DNA of 64,000 bases from Paenibacillus bovis. GTDB taxonomy: Bacteria > Bacillota > Bacilli > Bacillales > Bacillaceae_C. Below, one piece after another: positions 26,039 through 37,700 of this stretch (positions are counted from its first letter, which is position 1; every line of letters starts with the position of its first letter). Where the stretch lies: the NCBI GenBank assembly GCA_007679095.1, contig VEFU01000021.1, positions 1 through 64,000 of the forward strand. The letters run 5' to 3'. Below the pieces are notes generated by a model. The model was given only the letters and a program-made list of their open reading frames with translations, made no database searches and was not told the origin of the DNA. Both the position numbers and the translations under genes were made by a program.

Positions 26039-27160
26039 TTGAATAGAGAAACTGTAAATATAGTAATTCGATTTCTACTTGTTCTTAGTATTATTTTCCT
26101 TTTGTGCATTTCTCTTTATTTTATTTCAAAGGTTACTTATCCATTTATTATTGCTATAGCAATCACAATTATGATAAATCCAGCGGTAAATTTCCTGGAA
26201 TTCAAATGGAAATTCCCAAGAGCACTTGCTGTGTTATCTACTCTATTTATTCTAATTGCTATATTTGCTGGCATCATAACATTATTGATAGCAGAAATTG
26301 TCGCTGGTGCTTCCTATCTCGCTACAGTAGTTCCACATCACGTTGGTACATTTATTCTTTTCTTAGAAGATTGGTTCGCCGGACAAGTTCTCCCATTCTA
26401 TAATAAGATCTCAAACTTATTTCAAAGTCTGGATAGTGGTCAGCAAGAAACAATCATGGATAGTATTAGAAGTGCTGGGAATAAAATAACAGAAACGGCA
26501 ACTGTTTTTTTACAAAGTTTTTTCTTAAATCTACCTGGTCTAATATCGTGGATTCCAAATGCAGCGACAGTTCTCGTTTTCTCTGTATTAGCCACTTTCT
26601 TTATTAGTAAAGATTGGAGAAAATTAACTGCGCTTTTCAAACAGTTCTTACCTGAAAAGGCACATTCTAGTGGAAAAAAAGTATTTGTAGATTTAAAAAA
26701 GGCTTTTGCTGGTTTTTTTAAAGCCCAGTTTACCTTAATTTCAATTACTCTAATGATAGTATTAATTGGCCTTTTAATTCTTAAGATCCAATACGCGATT
26801 ACCATCGCTTTTATTTCAGCGCTAGTGGACTTATTACCGTACTTAGGGACAGGGATTGTATTTGTGCCTTGGATCATCTATGAAGCTGTTACAGGCAATT
26901 ACGGACTAGCATTAGGCTTAGGGATACTTTATACAGTTGTTGTAGTGCAGAGGCAAGTAATGGAACCTAAAATCCTCTCTACTAATATAGGGCTAAACCC
27001 ATTAGCTACACTCATAGCTTTATTTGTTGGTTTTAAACTGTTTGGATTCTTGGGATTAATCGCTGGACCCGTTTTACTCGTATTTATATCCGCCCTTCAC
27101 AATGCTAATGTATTTTACGATATTTGGGAATATATCATTGGAAATAATAAAAACGCATGA
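26039..27160 (+). CDS. ytvI: Sporulation integral membrane protein YtvI (AI-2E transporter family)
   Basis: The 373-aa protein has about eight hydrophobic helices. It shows the AI-2E/YdiK superfamily layout: two N-terminal helices, a soluble segment (about residues 110-150), then helices ending in LIALFVGFKLFGFLGLIAGPVLLVF. Conserved PYLGTGIVFVPW is present. YtvI is expressed in the mother cell in B. subtilis and its substrate is not known. TTG at 26039 follows GGGGGTGG at good spacing; no ATG is available nearby. A SigE-type promoter lies upstream and a strong terminator closes the gene. Confidence 0.88.
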   Translation: MNRETVNIVIRFLLVLSIIFLLCISLYFISKVTYPFIIAIAITIMINPAVNFLEFKWKFPRALAVLSTLFILIAIFAGIITLLIAEIVAGASYLATVVPHHVGTFILFLEDWFAGQVLPFYNKISNLFQSLDSGQQETIMDSIRSAGNKITETATVFLQSFFLNLPGLISWIPNAATVLVFSVLATFFISKDWRKLTALFKQFLPEKAHSSGKKVFVDLKKAFAGFFKAQFTLISITLMIVLIGLLILKIQYAITIAFISALVDLLPYLGTGIVFVPWIIYEAVTGNYGLALGLGILYTVVVVQRQVMEPKILSTNIGLNPLATLIALFVGFKLFGFLGLIAGPVLLVFISALHNANVFYDIWEYIIGNNKNA

Positions 27161-27162
27161 TA

Positions 27163-27213
27163 AAAGAGACTGTTCAAAAGTCATACTACATGACTTTTAG
27201 CAGTCTCTTTTTT
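27163..27213. terminator. Bidirectional terminator ytvI/fxsA
   Basis: AAAGAGACTG pairs with CAGTCTCTTT, with an inner stem AAAAGTCAT/ATGACTTTT. T runs flank it on the plus strand and A runs on the other side, so it can serve both convergent genes. Confidence 0.85.
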
Positions 27214-27598
27214 ATCGGTAGATATATATTTGTTTTCTAGAGATCCACTTCTTAATCATTTTAAGTAATAAAGGCCTTAGAGCTATTCTAGTAAAAGGAA
27301 TTAATAATATTAATCCGAATAAATCGGTAATAAAACCAGGGCTTAATAGAAGAATTCCTCCTGCTAGAATACATACTCCATCCAGCAGCGCATTACCAGG
27401 TGGTTCACCATTTCTTATCTGTTCCTGAACCTTTTGTAATGCAGACAATCCCTGCCTTTTTGCTAAAAATGCCCCTAAAATACCAGTCAAAATGATAATA
27501 GCAACAGTATTTAAAATACCAATCTCATTCCCAGCGAGAATAAATACCCCTATCTCTACAGCAGGAAGGATAATAAATAAAAGAATAAAATACTTCAA
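27212..27598 (-). CDS. fxsA: FxsA family membrane protein
   Basis: This 128-aa protein is FxsA-like (YtzA in B. subtilis), an inner-membrane protein whose E. coli namesake relieves F-plasmid exclusion of phage T7; its role in Bacilli is unknown. It has hydrophobic helices at residues 3-20, 25-45 and 75-100 and the conserved LLLSPGFITDLFGLILLIPFTR. TTG at 27598 starts it exactly at the family N-terminus (LKYFILLFIILPAVEIGVFI). The longer frame upstream is not family-like. It converges on ytvI. Confidence 0.85.
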   Translation of the reverse strand: MKYFILLFIILPAVEIGVFILAGNEIGILNTVAIIILTGILGAFLAKRQGLSALQKVQEQIRNGEPPGNALLDGVCILAGGILLLSPGFITDLFGLILLIPFTRIALRPLLLKMIKKWISRKQIYIYR

Positions 27599-27955
27599 AC
27601 GGACCACATCCCCGTTTTCAATTAATGAATTGATAAAAATAGACTGGGACATAAAAATAATGATAGGACTAAAAACCGAACTATAACTTAATAACAATAA
27701 ATATAGTCCGGTTTTTTATGTCATCTAAATGAATTTAAAGTTATCAGCTGAGGAAATACACGAAGACTCCTGCGGGAACAAAGGCCTCGATGAGACCCCA
27801 CAGGCGCGTTTAGCGCCGAGGAGGCTCATCAGCCGCCCGCGGAAAGCGTAGTGTATTTCCGAAGCGGTAAAATTTTACTCCCATTGTTCGGATTTATCAC
27901 TAGTTCAGCTCGTATTGTCGCAACCTCTTTTAAAAAAAGCTATATAATAAACGGA
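27599..27955. other. Gap fxsA-pyk with hairpin and repeat
   Basis: This 357-bp gap holds the fxsA upstream region, a long split hairpin at 27647-27721 (GACATAAAAA with TTTTTATGTC and inner AAACCG/CGGTTT) and a family B repeat at 27735-27878. The hairpin probably ends pyk transcription that passes through the repeat. No gene was seen. Confidence 0.6.
27735..27878. repeat. Dispersed palindromic repeat, family B copy 3
   Basis: About 144 bp run from TAAAGTTATCAGCTGAGG to CGAAGCGGTAAAATTTTA. GGAAATACAC and GTGTATTTCC form the outer stem; GACTCCTGCGGGA and GCCCGCGGAAAGCGTA lie inside. ACCCCACAGGCGCG is shared with copies 1 and 4. Confidence 0.85.
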
Positions 27956-29716
27956 TTAAAGAACACTAGCATGTCCATTGTAGATAACTCCATGAGTAGA
28001 ATCTACCGTAATTTCTTGTCCATCCTTAATAATATTTGTAGCATTTTCAACACCTACAATAACTGGAATACCTAGGTTAATTCCAACTACTGCAGCATGG
28101 CTTGTTAAGCCACCTTCTTCTGTAATAAGAGCAGAACATTGATCTAAATAAGATACCATTTCTTTATCAGTACCAATCGCAACCATTACAGAGCCTGGTT
28201 TAATTTTCTCTTGTGCTTCTTGAGCATTACGTGTAATTACAGCCTTACCAAATGCAGATTTGCGGCCAATACCTTGACCTTTAGCAAGTACATCACCAAC
28301 AACATGAACTTTCATCAAGTTAGTTGTTCCTTTTTCACCAACAGGAACTCCACCAGTAATAATGATGACATCGCCATGCTTCACATGACCAGAATTCAAA
28401 CTTTCACTTACTGCTTGTTCTAACATTTCATCTGTAGTAGCCACTTTCTCAGCAAAGTAAGGATATATACCCCATTGAAGCGTTAAGCGACGAACAACTG
28501 ATTCATTTGAAGTAACAGCAATAATCGGAGCTTTTGGACGGTATTTTGATACCATTCTTGCAGTATGTCCACTTTCAGTAGGAGTTACAATTGCATTCAC
28601 ATCTAGATTGATTGCAGTATGAGCAACTGATTGACAAATTGCATCTGTCATATTGCGATCACTATTCTTTCTTAAGTACGATAAGATTTCTTGATGGTTT
28701 AGAGCAGTTTCTGCTTTTAGGGCAATGTTTGCCATTGTTTTAACTGCTTCAACTGGGTATGAACCTGCAGCCGTTTCACCAGAAAGCATAACCGCATCTG
28801 TACCGTCAAAAATTGCATTAGCAACGTCACTTGCTTCAGCACGTGTTGGTCTAGGGTTACGTTGCATGGAATCTAACATTTGCGTCGCAGTAATAACTGG
28901 TTTTCCAAGCTCATTACATTTTCTAATTAATTGTTTTTGTACAAGAGGAACAGCTTCTGTAGGGATTTCTACGCCTAAGTCTCCACGTGCTACCATTAAT
29001 CCGTCAGAAACAGCGAGGATTTCATCGATATTATCAACACCCTCTTGGTTTTCAATCTTAGGGATGATGTTGATGTAAGATCCACCATTCTCTTCTAACA
29101 ATTGTCTAATCTCTAAAACATCAGATGCTCTTCTTACGAATGATGCAGCTATAAAATCTACACCTTGTTCAATACCAAATAGGATATCTTTTGCATCTTT
29201 TTCTGTCATACCAGGAAGATTTACTGAAACTCCTGGAACATTAACACCTTTTTTATTTTTAAGAATACCTGTATTTAATACTTTCGTAACGATTTCGCTC
29301 GTATCACGTTTGATTTCTACTACTTCTAGGCCAATTAAGCCATCATCTAATAAAATATTAGAACCAACATGAACATCATTAATTAAACCAGGGTATGAGA
29401 TGGAGATTCTCTCTTCCGTTCCTTCAACTTGTTCCATTGAAATTCTCAAAGTTGTGCCTTCTTTTAATTCTAGTGCGCCATCTTTCATGTCATGAGTTCT
29501 AATCTCTGGGCCTTTTGTATCTAGAAGAATCCCTACATTTTTACCTGCTCTTTTTGAAGCTTCACGAAGGTTAACGATGCGGTTACGGTGTTCTTCATGA
29601 TCACCATGTGAGAAATTTAGGCGGGCAACATTCATCCCAGCATTAATCAGTTGATAAAGAGTTTCCGTATCTTCACTTACAGGTCCAATAGTACAAACTA
29701 TTTTTGTCTTTTTCAT
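27956..29716 (-). CDS. pyk: Pyruvate kinase with C-terminal PEP-utiliser domain
   Basis: The 586-aa enzyme makes pyruvate and ATP from PEP and ADP. The N-terminal [18 protein letters not shown], the GDLGVEIP active-site loop and [22 protein letters not shown] are intact. After residue about 475 it carries the extra domain typical of Bacillus and Geobacillus pyruvate kinases, with [21 protein letters not shown], related to the swivelling phosphohistidine domain of PEP-using enzymes. It follows pfkA by 30 bp, so pfkA-pyk form the usual glycolytic operon. Confidence 0.97.
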   Translation of the reverse strand: MKKTKIVCTIGPVSEDTETLYQLINAGMNVARLNFSHGDHEEHRNRIVNLREASKRAGKNVGILLDTKGPEIRTHDMKDGALELKEGTTLRISMEQVEGTEERISISYPGLINDVHVGSNILLDDGLIGLEVVEIKRDTSEIVTKVLNTGILKNKKGVNVPGVSVNLPGMTEKDAKDILFGIEQGVDFIAASFVRRASDVLEIRQLLEENGGSYINIIPKIENQEGVDNIDEILAVSDGLMVARGDLGVEIPTEAVPLVQKQLIRKCNELGKPVITATQMLDSMQRNPRPTRAEASDVANAIFDGTDAVMLSGETAAGSYPVEAVKTMANIALKAETALNHQEILSYLRKNSDRNMTDAICQSVAHTAINLDVNAIVTPTESGHTARMVSKYRPKAPIIAVTSNESVVRRLTLQWGIYPYFAEKVATTDEMLEQAVSESLNSGHVKHGDVIIITGGVPVGEKGTTNLMKVHVVGDVLAKGQGIGRKSAFGKAVITRNAQEAQEKIKPGSVMVAIGTDKEMVSYLDQCSALITEEGGLTSHAAVVGINLGIPVIVGVENATNIIKDGQEITVDSTHGVIYNGHASVL

Positions 29717-29746
29717 TTATTTATTTCCTCCTAAACATCATACAAA

Positions 29747-30793
<1,047 letters not shown>

Positions 30794-30842
30794 TTAAAAT
30801 ACCACTTTATGAGCTTTTTCACAAATTTTTTCCCCAAAAAAA

Positions 30843-30872
30843 GAGGTATTACTAAAAAGTTAGTAATGCCTC
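30843..30872 (-). terminator. Terminator after accA
   Basis: GAGGCATTACTAA pairs with TTAGTAATACCTC (one wobble) around CTTT. TTTTTTT follows on the minus strand. The stem begins at the accA stop codon. Confidence 0.85.
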
Positions 30873-31851
30873 AATTATGGATATTTTCATAATCTTTGGT
30901 TTCCGAATATTTACCTATGTTTTTAAACTTTTGATAGCGATTTACAATTAATTGATCTGTTGGAATAGTTAGTAGTTCTTTTAATGTTTTGGTTAAAACA
31001 ATATCAATATGAAGTGCTTGTTCTTCAATATTTTTATGTGCTCCACCTTTTACTTCAGGTATTATTTCATCGATTACGCCAAGTTCTAAAAGGTCAGGTG
31101 CAGTAATTCGCATTGCTTCTGCAGCTTGTTTTGCTAGTGAAGCATCCTTCCACAAAATGGACGCTGCCCCTTCAGGAGTAATAACTGAGTAAGTAGAGTT
31201 TTCTAACATAAAAATACGATCTCCAACACCTAGAGCTAGTGCACCACCACTACCACCTTCTCCTGTGACGATACAAATGATTGGTACAGTCAATCCAGCC
31301 ATCTCAAATAAATTACGAGCAATCGCTTCACTTTGTCCTCTTTCTTCTGCTGCTTTTCCTGGGTAAGCTCCTTTTGTATCAATAAAACAAATGATTGGTC
31401 TGTTAAACTTCTCAGCTTGTTTCATTAAACGTAAGGCTTTACGATACCCTTCTGGATGTGGCATTCCAAAATTACGTCGAATATTTTCTTTCGTATCCCT
31501 TCCACGCTGATGACCTATAACAGTTACTGGGAGTCCCTTGTATTTGGCAATACCACCAACAATTGCAGTATCATCACCAAATACTCGATCACCATGTAAC
31601 TCCATAAAATCGGTAAATAGTCTTTCAATATAATCTACCGTTGTTGGACGTTCAGCATGGCGAGCTACTTGCACTCGATCCCAAGGTAACATATTCTCAT
31701 ACACATCTTTTTCTAACTTTTCCAATCTAGCTTCCAATTTATCTATTTCTTCTGTTAGGTCTATATCAGAATCCTTCGTAAACTCCCGTAACTCGGCAAT
31801 TTTTTTCTTTAAATCTAATACTGGTTTTTCAAATTCTAATCCATTTACCAT
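30871..31851 (-). CDS. accA: Acetyl-CoA carboxylase carboxyltransferase subunit alpha
   Basis: The 326-aa subunit works with AccD to transfer CO2 from biotin-BCCP to acetyl-CoA, giving malonyl-CoA. The N-terminal helical region ([13 protein letters not shown]) leads into the crotonase-like fold with [45 protein letters not shown] and [15 protein letters not shown]. The last 25 residues, rich in Lys and Asn, are typical for Bacillaceae. It overlaps accD by 7 nt, which couples synthesis of the two subunits in equal amounts. Confidence 0.96.
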   Translation of the reverse strand: MVNGLEFEKPVLDLKKKIAELREFTKDSDIDLTEEIDKLEARLEKLEKDVYENMLPWDRVQVARHAERPTTVDYIERLFTDFMELHGDRVFGDDTAIVGGIAKYKGLPVTVIGHQRGRDTKENIRRNFGMPHPEGYRKALRLMKQAEKFNRPIICFIDTKGAYPGKAAEERGQSEAIARNLFEMAGLTVPIICIVTGEGGSGGALALGVGDRIFMLENSTYSVITPEGAASILWKDASLAKQAAEAMRITAPDLLELGVIDEIIPEVKGGAHKNIEEQALHIDIVLTKTLKELLTIPTDQLIVNRYQKFKNIGKYSETKDYENIHN

Positions 31852-32720
31852 GAGAGTTCACCTTCTTGCTGATGAATTTCTAATACCGTTGTTAACTTCA
31901 CTTTCATTTCTAGACGATGTATCACCGCATCAAGTTGTCCATGTTCTAATAGAAACTCAGCAGTTTGGAAATCATCAGGGAGATCTTCCCTAATGGTTTG
32001 TTCTATAACACGTCTACCTGCGAAACCAATTAAGGCACCAGGTTCTGCAAAATTATAATCCCCTAAAGAAGCAAAACTAGCAGAAACTCCTCCTGTTGTT
32101 GGGTGCGTCATGACAGAAATAATCAAACCACCCTTATCACTGAACATTTTAAGAGCAGCACTTGTTTTTGCCATTTGCATCAAAGAGAGTACACCTTCCT
32201 GCATTCTTGCTCCGCCGGAAGCAGTAAAGATAATGAAAGGTACTTCTAATTTTGCCGCCTCTTCGATTGCACGAGCAATTTTTTCTCCGACAACTGAGCC
32301 CATACTTCCCATTCTAAAGTGAGAGTCCATAATAGCCACTACAACTTTATTTCCGTTAATAGCACCTGTTCCGGTAAGGACTGCTTCGTTTAATTTAGTA
32401 TTCTTTTTATCTTTTTCTAGCTTCTCTAAATAATCAGGAAAACCAAGTGGATTTTCTGATGTGATAGATTCATTAAATTCTTGGAATGTACCCTCATCGA
32501 TAATACTCTCAACACGTTCAAATGCGGTCATCCGTAAATGATGACCACAATGTAGACATACTTTTAGATTCTTTTCTAAATCTTTCGTATACATTATCTT
32601 TTTACATTCAGGACATTTTGTCATGATTCCCTCGGGAACATCATGCTTTGCTGCCTCTGATGGAATTGCCGCATACTTTTTCTTTTTTGCTTTAGGTTTT
32701 GTAAATAAATCCTTTAGCAC
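31845..32720 (-). CDS. accD: Acetyl-CoA carboxylase carboxyltransferase subunit beta
   Basis: The 291-aa subunit carries the N-terminal zinc ribbon (CPECKK, then CLHCGHH, residues about 35-57) and the crotonase-like domain with [12 protein letters not shown] and [17 protein letters not shown]. It is the beta partner of AccA. A GTG start at 32720 has GGGGGG six nt upstream. It lies 46 bp after a GntR/FadR-type regulator gene and two genes after the malic enzyme on the same strand, so fatty-acid precursor supply may be tied to that regulator. Confidence 0.96.
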   Translation of the reverse strand: MLKDLFTKPKAKKKKYAAIPSEAAKHDVPEGIMTKCPECKKIMYTKDLEKNLKVCLHCGHHLRMTAFERVESIIDEGTFQEFNESITSENPLGFPDYLEKLEKDKKNTKLNEAVLTGTGAINGNKVVVAIMDSHFRMGSMGSVVGEKIARAIEEAAKLEVPFIIFTASGGARMQEGVLSLMQMAKTSAALKMFSDKGGLIISVMTHPTTGGVSASFASLGDYNFAEPGALIGFAGRRVIEQTIREDLPDDFQTAEFLLEHGQLDAVIHRLEMKVKLTTVLEIHQQEGELSW

Positions 32721-32766
32721 ACTGTTCCCCCCATATCAACTAGTTTATCAGAATGAGAACATACCA

Positions 32767-33360
32767 TTAGGATTGCAGCATTTGATCGTAAAACGATAAT
32801 GCTGCTTTCTCATTCCCTGTAACTAGTGCATCTAGTATTTGAAAATTTATATGGCGATTTGGTTTCATGTCTGCCATTGAGTAGTCCTTTAAAATAATCC
32901 AAATTCGATATAAAAGATGATTATTTGCAAGTTCCATTAATTTATCGAAATCAACGGAAGAATGTCCTTCATCCATAAGCACTTGTATTTTAAGTTTATT
33001 TGGAGATGAACAAATATCCCTAATAATATCCTTTTCTAGAAATTCCTTTGCCTCTTGTAAATCCTTTTGTACAGAGGAATCTTCGAGAATAAACATACCT
33101 AACAAACTAATTAAACGGTGATTTTTAAAATTGGTTAGAAAAGTTCCTTCACCGCGACGAGTTTCAATTAAACCTAATAGTTCCAAAGCCCGCAATGCTT
33201 CCCGAACGGAGGATCTTCCAACTTGAAGTCGTTCAGTTAATGTTCGTTCTGAAGGGATTTTATCCCCAGCCTTTAATCCATCTGATTGGATAATAGATTT
33301 TATATCTTTTACGATTGTGAGAAAAACTTTAGAGTTTTCTTGTTTATTAATCACTATCAT
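32767..33360 (-). CDS. GntR family transcriptional regulator (FadR subfamily)
   Basis: The 197-aa protein has an N-terminal winged helix of the GntR type (LKAGDKIPSERTLTERLQVGRSSVREALRALELLGLIETRRGEGTF, residues 29-75). An all-helical effector domain of the FCD type follows; it is shorter than usual, and only a few of its His/Asp metal ligands are evident. The effector is unknown; acyl-CoA or an organic acid would suit the context. It overlaps the malic enzyme gene by 14 nt and precedes accDA. A FadR-type palindrome at 34687-34699 before the operon suggests autoregulation. Subfamily assignment is firm, ligand is inference. Confidence 0.85.
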   Translation of the reverse strand: MIVINKQENSKVFLTIVKDIKSIIQSDGLKAGDKIPSERTLTERLQVGRSSVREALRALELLGLIETRRGEGTFLTNFKNHRLISLLGMFILEDSSVQKDLQEAKEFLEKDIIRDICSSPNKLKIQVLMDEGHSSVDFDKLMELANNHLLYRIWIILKDYSMADMKPNRHINFQILDALVTGNEKAALSFYDQMLQS

Positions 33361-34597
33361 CTTCGCCTTTACTTATTTCCGCGATTTTCAACGTTCTTTT
33401 TCTTATTTCCTCTGGGTCTACAGAAATTTGGGCGACACCTGTTTCCATAGCAGCTTTTGCCACTGCAGCTGCAACATGTGGTGCAACACGATGATCAAAT
33501 GGACTGGGAATCACATATCCAGGTTTTAGTTCCTCGTCTGTAATTAGATTCGCGATTGCAGAAACTGCTGCTTGTTTCATTTTTTCATTTATATGAGTCG
33601 CTCTTACGTCCAGTGCTCCTCTAAATATACCGGGAAATGCTAATACATTATTTACTTGATTTGGATAATCTGATCGACCTGTTCCTATTACCATAGCACC
33701 TGCTTCTATTGCAGCTTCCGGCATTATTTCAGGATCCGGATTCGCCATCGCAAATATGATTGGATTTTGGTGCATGGTCGCAATCATATCTTTTGTTAAT
33801 GCACCCGCTACCGAGACACCAATAAAGATATCTGCATCCTTAATTACATCAGCAAGCTTTCCTTTTACTTTCCGCTGATTTGTCTGTTTTGCAATATCTT
33901 CCTTTATTTTATTCATTCCATCAGGCCGTCCATCATATATCGCACCTTTAGAATCACACATAATGATGTCTTTCACACCATAACTAATCAATAATTTCAA
34001 AATAGCAATACCAGCAGAACCCGCTCCATTAATTACTATTCTACTGGTTGACATTGTTTTTCCAACTAATTTCAAAGCATTTACTAATCCTGCAACAGTT
34101 ACAATTGCTGTACCATGTTGGTCATCATGAAAGACAGGTATACTCGTTTCTGCTTTTAATCTTTCTTCAATTTCAAAACATTGAGGTGCTGCAATATCCT
34201 CTAAATTAATCCCACCAAAATTTGGTTCAAGAAGCTTAACAGTCTGTATTATTTCTTCTACATTTTCAGTGTTAAGACAGAGTGGAAATGCGTCAACTCC
34301 TGCAAAACTTTTAAATAATACTGCCTTTCCTTCCATCACTGGTAATGCAGCAGCTGCTCCAATATTTCCAAGTCCCAATACTGCTGTACCATTACTAATG
34401 ACGGCAATCATATTCCCTTTCATCGTATAGTCATATACTGTTTCTGGCTTTTCGTATATTTCTTTACATGGTGCGGCTACACCCGGTGAATAGGCTAAAC
34501 TTAAGTCTTTTGCATTTTTGACAACTACTTTTGATTTTGATTCAAGCTTTCCCTTGTTTTTTCTATGCAAATGTAGTGCTTCTTCTCGCAAGGTCAA
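33347..34597 (-). CDS. ytsJ: Malic enzyme (YtsJ-like, NAD(P)-dependent)
   Basis: The 416-aa enzyme decarboxylates malate to pyruvate. It is the short bacterial form without a phosphotransacetylase domain. YSPGVAAPC, GLGNIGAAAALPVMEGKAVLFK, VFHDDQHGTAIV and the nucleotide fold INGAGSAGIAI are intact. Its start LTLREEALHLH matches B. subtilis YtsJ, which prefers NADP; the cofactor cannot be told here. TTG at 34597 with AAGGAG eight nt upstream is the start. It leads the operon with the GntR regulator and accDA. Confidence 0.92.
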   Translation of the reverse strand: MTLREEALHLHRKNKGKLESKSKVVVKNAKDLSLAYSPGVAAPCKEIYEKPETVYDYTMKGNMIAVISNGTAVLGLGNIGAAAALPVMEGKAVLFKSFAGVDAFPLCLNTENVEEIIQTVKLLEPNFGGINLEDIAAPQCFEIEERLKAETSIPVFHDDQHGTAIVTVAGLVNALKLVGKTMSTSRIVINGAGSAGIAILKLLISYGVKDIIMCDSKGAIYDGRPDGMNKIKEDIAKQTNQRKVKGKLADVIKDADIFIGVSVAGALTKDMIATMHQNPIIFAMANPDPEIMPEAAIEAGAMVIGTGRSDYPNQVNNVLAFPGIFRGALDVRATHINEKMKQAAVSAIANLITDEELKPGYVIPSPFDHRVAPHVAAAVAKAAMETGVAQISVDPEEIRKRTLKIAEISKGEDDSD

Positions 34598-34686
34598 GAG
34601 TTCCACTCCTTTATTTATGCAGAATACACGCAAAAATCGTAGGGTACCTCGAATCCAGGTAGGATTTTATTCATTCCATACAAAAA

Positions 34687-34699
34687 GTGGTCAGACCAC
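34687..34699. promoter_or_regulatory. FadR/GntR-type operator before malic enzyme operon
   Basis: GTGGTCTGACCAC is a 13-bp palindrome around a single central base. It contains TGGTCNGACCA, the operator form used by FadR-subfamily GntR proteins. It lies 90 bp upstream of ytsJ, whose operon encodes such a regulator. A following TTTTT could make it a weak dnaE terminator, but the 4-bp usable stem argues against that. Confidence 0.7.
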
Positions 34700-34745
34700 A
34701 TAAGCTTATAAGACAATATATCATATTTTTTCTGGTAGAAAAAGC

Positions 34746-37700
34746 TTATTTTAGGATAACGTTTTGTTTTCCTAGTAAAGCTTCTAACTCTGATAGACAT
34801 TTTCGTGATGGATTGATCCAATCTTTCTCAGCTAATTTAATCGTTCTCTTAGTTGATTCGTAATGGACAATTACCTTTGTATCTCCACGATTTCCCTCTA
34901 AAATATGTTGGAGGTCTTGTAGTATTTTCTGATTATTAAAATCGTTAGAGATTTTTATATATAAGGTTCCATTGCTAGTAGACTGCTTATTAATTAATTG
35001 TGATGCTGGTTGAAGTTTTTGAATAATAAATTGCAGTTTCCCTGATCTTTCTTCGATATTTCCGTTGATTAATACTATTTCTCCTTCTTTACATGTCGAT
35101 AAGTAGTTTTTATACGTATCTGGAAACACGACTGCATCCATTTCTCCAGACGGATCACTTATCGTTACAAAAGCCATTAAATCCCCCTTCTTTGTGCGTA
35201 TAGGCTTCACATTCGTGATATAAACACCGGATGAAACTTTCCTTTGTCCAGGGGTAAGTTGAATTAAAGGAATTGTTCCTACTTCCAAAAATACACGTTC
35301 ATACATGCTGGTAGGATGATCAGAAATATAAACACCTAAAGCTTGTTTCTCTAACTGTAGTTTCTCTGCAATTCCTATTGGTTCTCTCTCAATGTATTTC
35401 GGTTTTAATTGAAACAGTTCATCATCTTCAAAAAGGTCTGTCTCTGCTTCTGTTGGTCTCATTAATTCAGCATGTTCGAGAGCTATATCTAAAGATGCAA
35501 GGAGTACAGCCCTATCTTGCCCAAACTCATCAAACGCACCAGAATAAACGAGCGATTCTAATACTTTTCGATTCACTGCTTTTGCTGAAACACGCAAGCA
35601 AAAATCAAATAAATCTTTAAAAGGTGCTGTTTTTCTAGCTTTCATTATTTCCCTATATGCTGTTGCACCTATACTACGAATGGCACTGAGGCTATAGCGA
35701 ATACCATTTTGCTCTGGTAAAAAGCGAAATTGACTTGCATTAATAGATGGAGGAAGTATCTCCATGCCCATGTTTTTAGCTTCCGAAATATAGGACGCTA
35801 TTTTATCATCATTTCCAATTGCTGAAGTAAGTAAAGCAGCCATAAAGTCTAATGGATAATTTGCTTTAAGATAGCTTAACTGCCATGAAATATGACTATA
35901 TGCAACAGAGTGACTTCTATTAAAACCATAATTTGCAAAACGAACGATTAAATCATACGTTTTATTTGCAACTTCTTCGCTATACCCTTTTTGACAAGCA
36001 CCTTTCACAAAATGATTCCGTTCTTTATCTAGCACTTCTTTTTTCTTTTTACTAACAGCTCTCCTGAGAAGATCTGCTTCTCCGAGTGAAAATCCTGCCA
36101 TCTTAGAGGCAATCTGCATGATTTGCTCCTGATAAACAATGACACCGTATGTGATTTTTAAAATTGGTTCTAAATCTGGATGTAAATATTCAACTATCTT
36201 CTTTCCATGTTTGCCGGCAATATATTCTGGGATATTTTCCATTGGGCCTGGTCTATACAAGGCGTTGACTGCCACTATGTCTTCAAATTGTGTCGGCTTC
36301 AATTGCCGAAGAACCTTTCTCATTCCTTCTGATTCTAATTGGAATATTCCAGTCGTATCCCCTCTACGTAGTAAAGCAAATGTTTTTTCATCATGCAGCG
36401 GGATTTCTTTAATTTGAATTTTCTTTTTAACACGGTACTCAATGCTTTTTAAAATTTGTTCAATCAACGTTAAATTTCGTAGTCCAAGAAAATCCATTTT
36501 CAGTAATCCGATTTCCTCTAACTCTTCCATTGGAAATTGAGTCAAATATGTTCCAGCTTCTCCACCTTGGATTGGAATTAAATCTGTTAAAGGCTGTTCC
36601 GATATAACAACTCCAGCTGCATGGGTAGAGGTGTGACGCGGTAGCCCTTCTAATTTCAATGCTGTTTCGTATAATAGTCGTTTCTGCTCCGAAGCTGCAA
36701 CAAACTCTTGTAACCCTTTTGATTCTTTATACGCATCTTTTAAGGTGATACCTAAACGCCCTGGAATAAACTTTGAAAGCTGCTCCATTTCCTGTGAACT
36801 AAGCCCAAACACACGTGCAGTATCACGAAGTGCAGCCTTTGCTGCAAAAGTACCAAACGTAATAATTTGTGCAACATGTAATTTTCCATATTTGTTCATC
36901 ACATACTGAATGACATCATCCCGACGATGGTCAGGAAAATCAATATCAATATCAGGCATAGACACTCTTTCTGGATTTAAGAACCTTTCAAATAGCAAAC
37001 CATGCTCTAACGGGTCAATATCTGTAATACCCAATAAATAGGAGACAAGTGAACCTGCAGCCGAACCACGTCCAGGTCCAGTTAATATATGCTGTTCTCT
37101 AGCATATTTCATAAAGTCCCAAACTATTAAAAAATAGTCATTAAAGCCCATTTTATCGATGATGGATAGTTCATATTTCAGTCGCTTGATATATTCTGGA
37201 TTAGTTGATAACTGTCTTTTTTCTATTTCGGAATAACATAATTTCTTTAGTGCAGTTGCTGCTGTTTCTCCTTCTGGTAGTGGATACTTAGGCAATAATT
37301 GTTGATTTGTTTCGATCATCACATTACATTTATCCACAATCTCCATCGTATTATGAATAGCATCTCTGTATTGTGAAAATAAACTGATCATTTCTTCTTG
37401 ATTTTTAAAATATTTTTCTCCAGCATGATGAATCTCTATTTCATGAAGCTTAAAGCCATCACGGATAGCGGCCATACAATCGGAAGCAAATCTGTCTCCT
37501 TTATGTAAATAACGAACATCATTGGTAGCTACATATGGGATTGACTGTTGCTGTGAAATTTTCTCTATTTCTGCTATTAAATTTTCTTCACCGTGATTCT
37601 GTAGCGATAAATAAAAGCTCCCTGGTTCAAAAACAGACTTTAAATTATTCGCTATAATAGAAGCTTGTTCGATATTCCCTGCTAGAAGTGTCGATTCTAT

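Noticed and set aside
34687-34705. dnaE terminator at the GTGGTC palindrome
   Set aside because: Only about four base pairs can form around a normal loop; the exact FadR-type operator form is a better reading.
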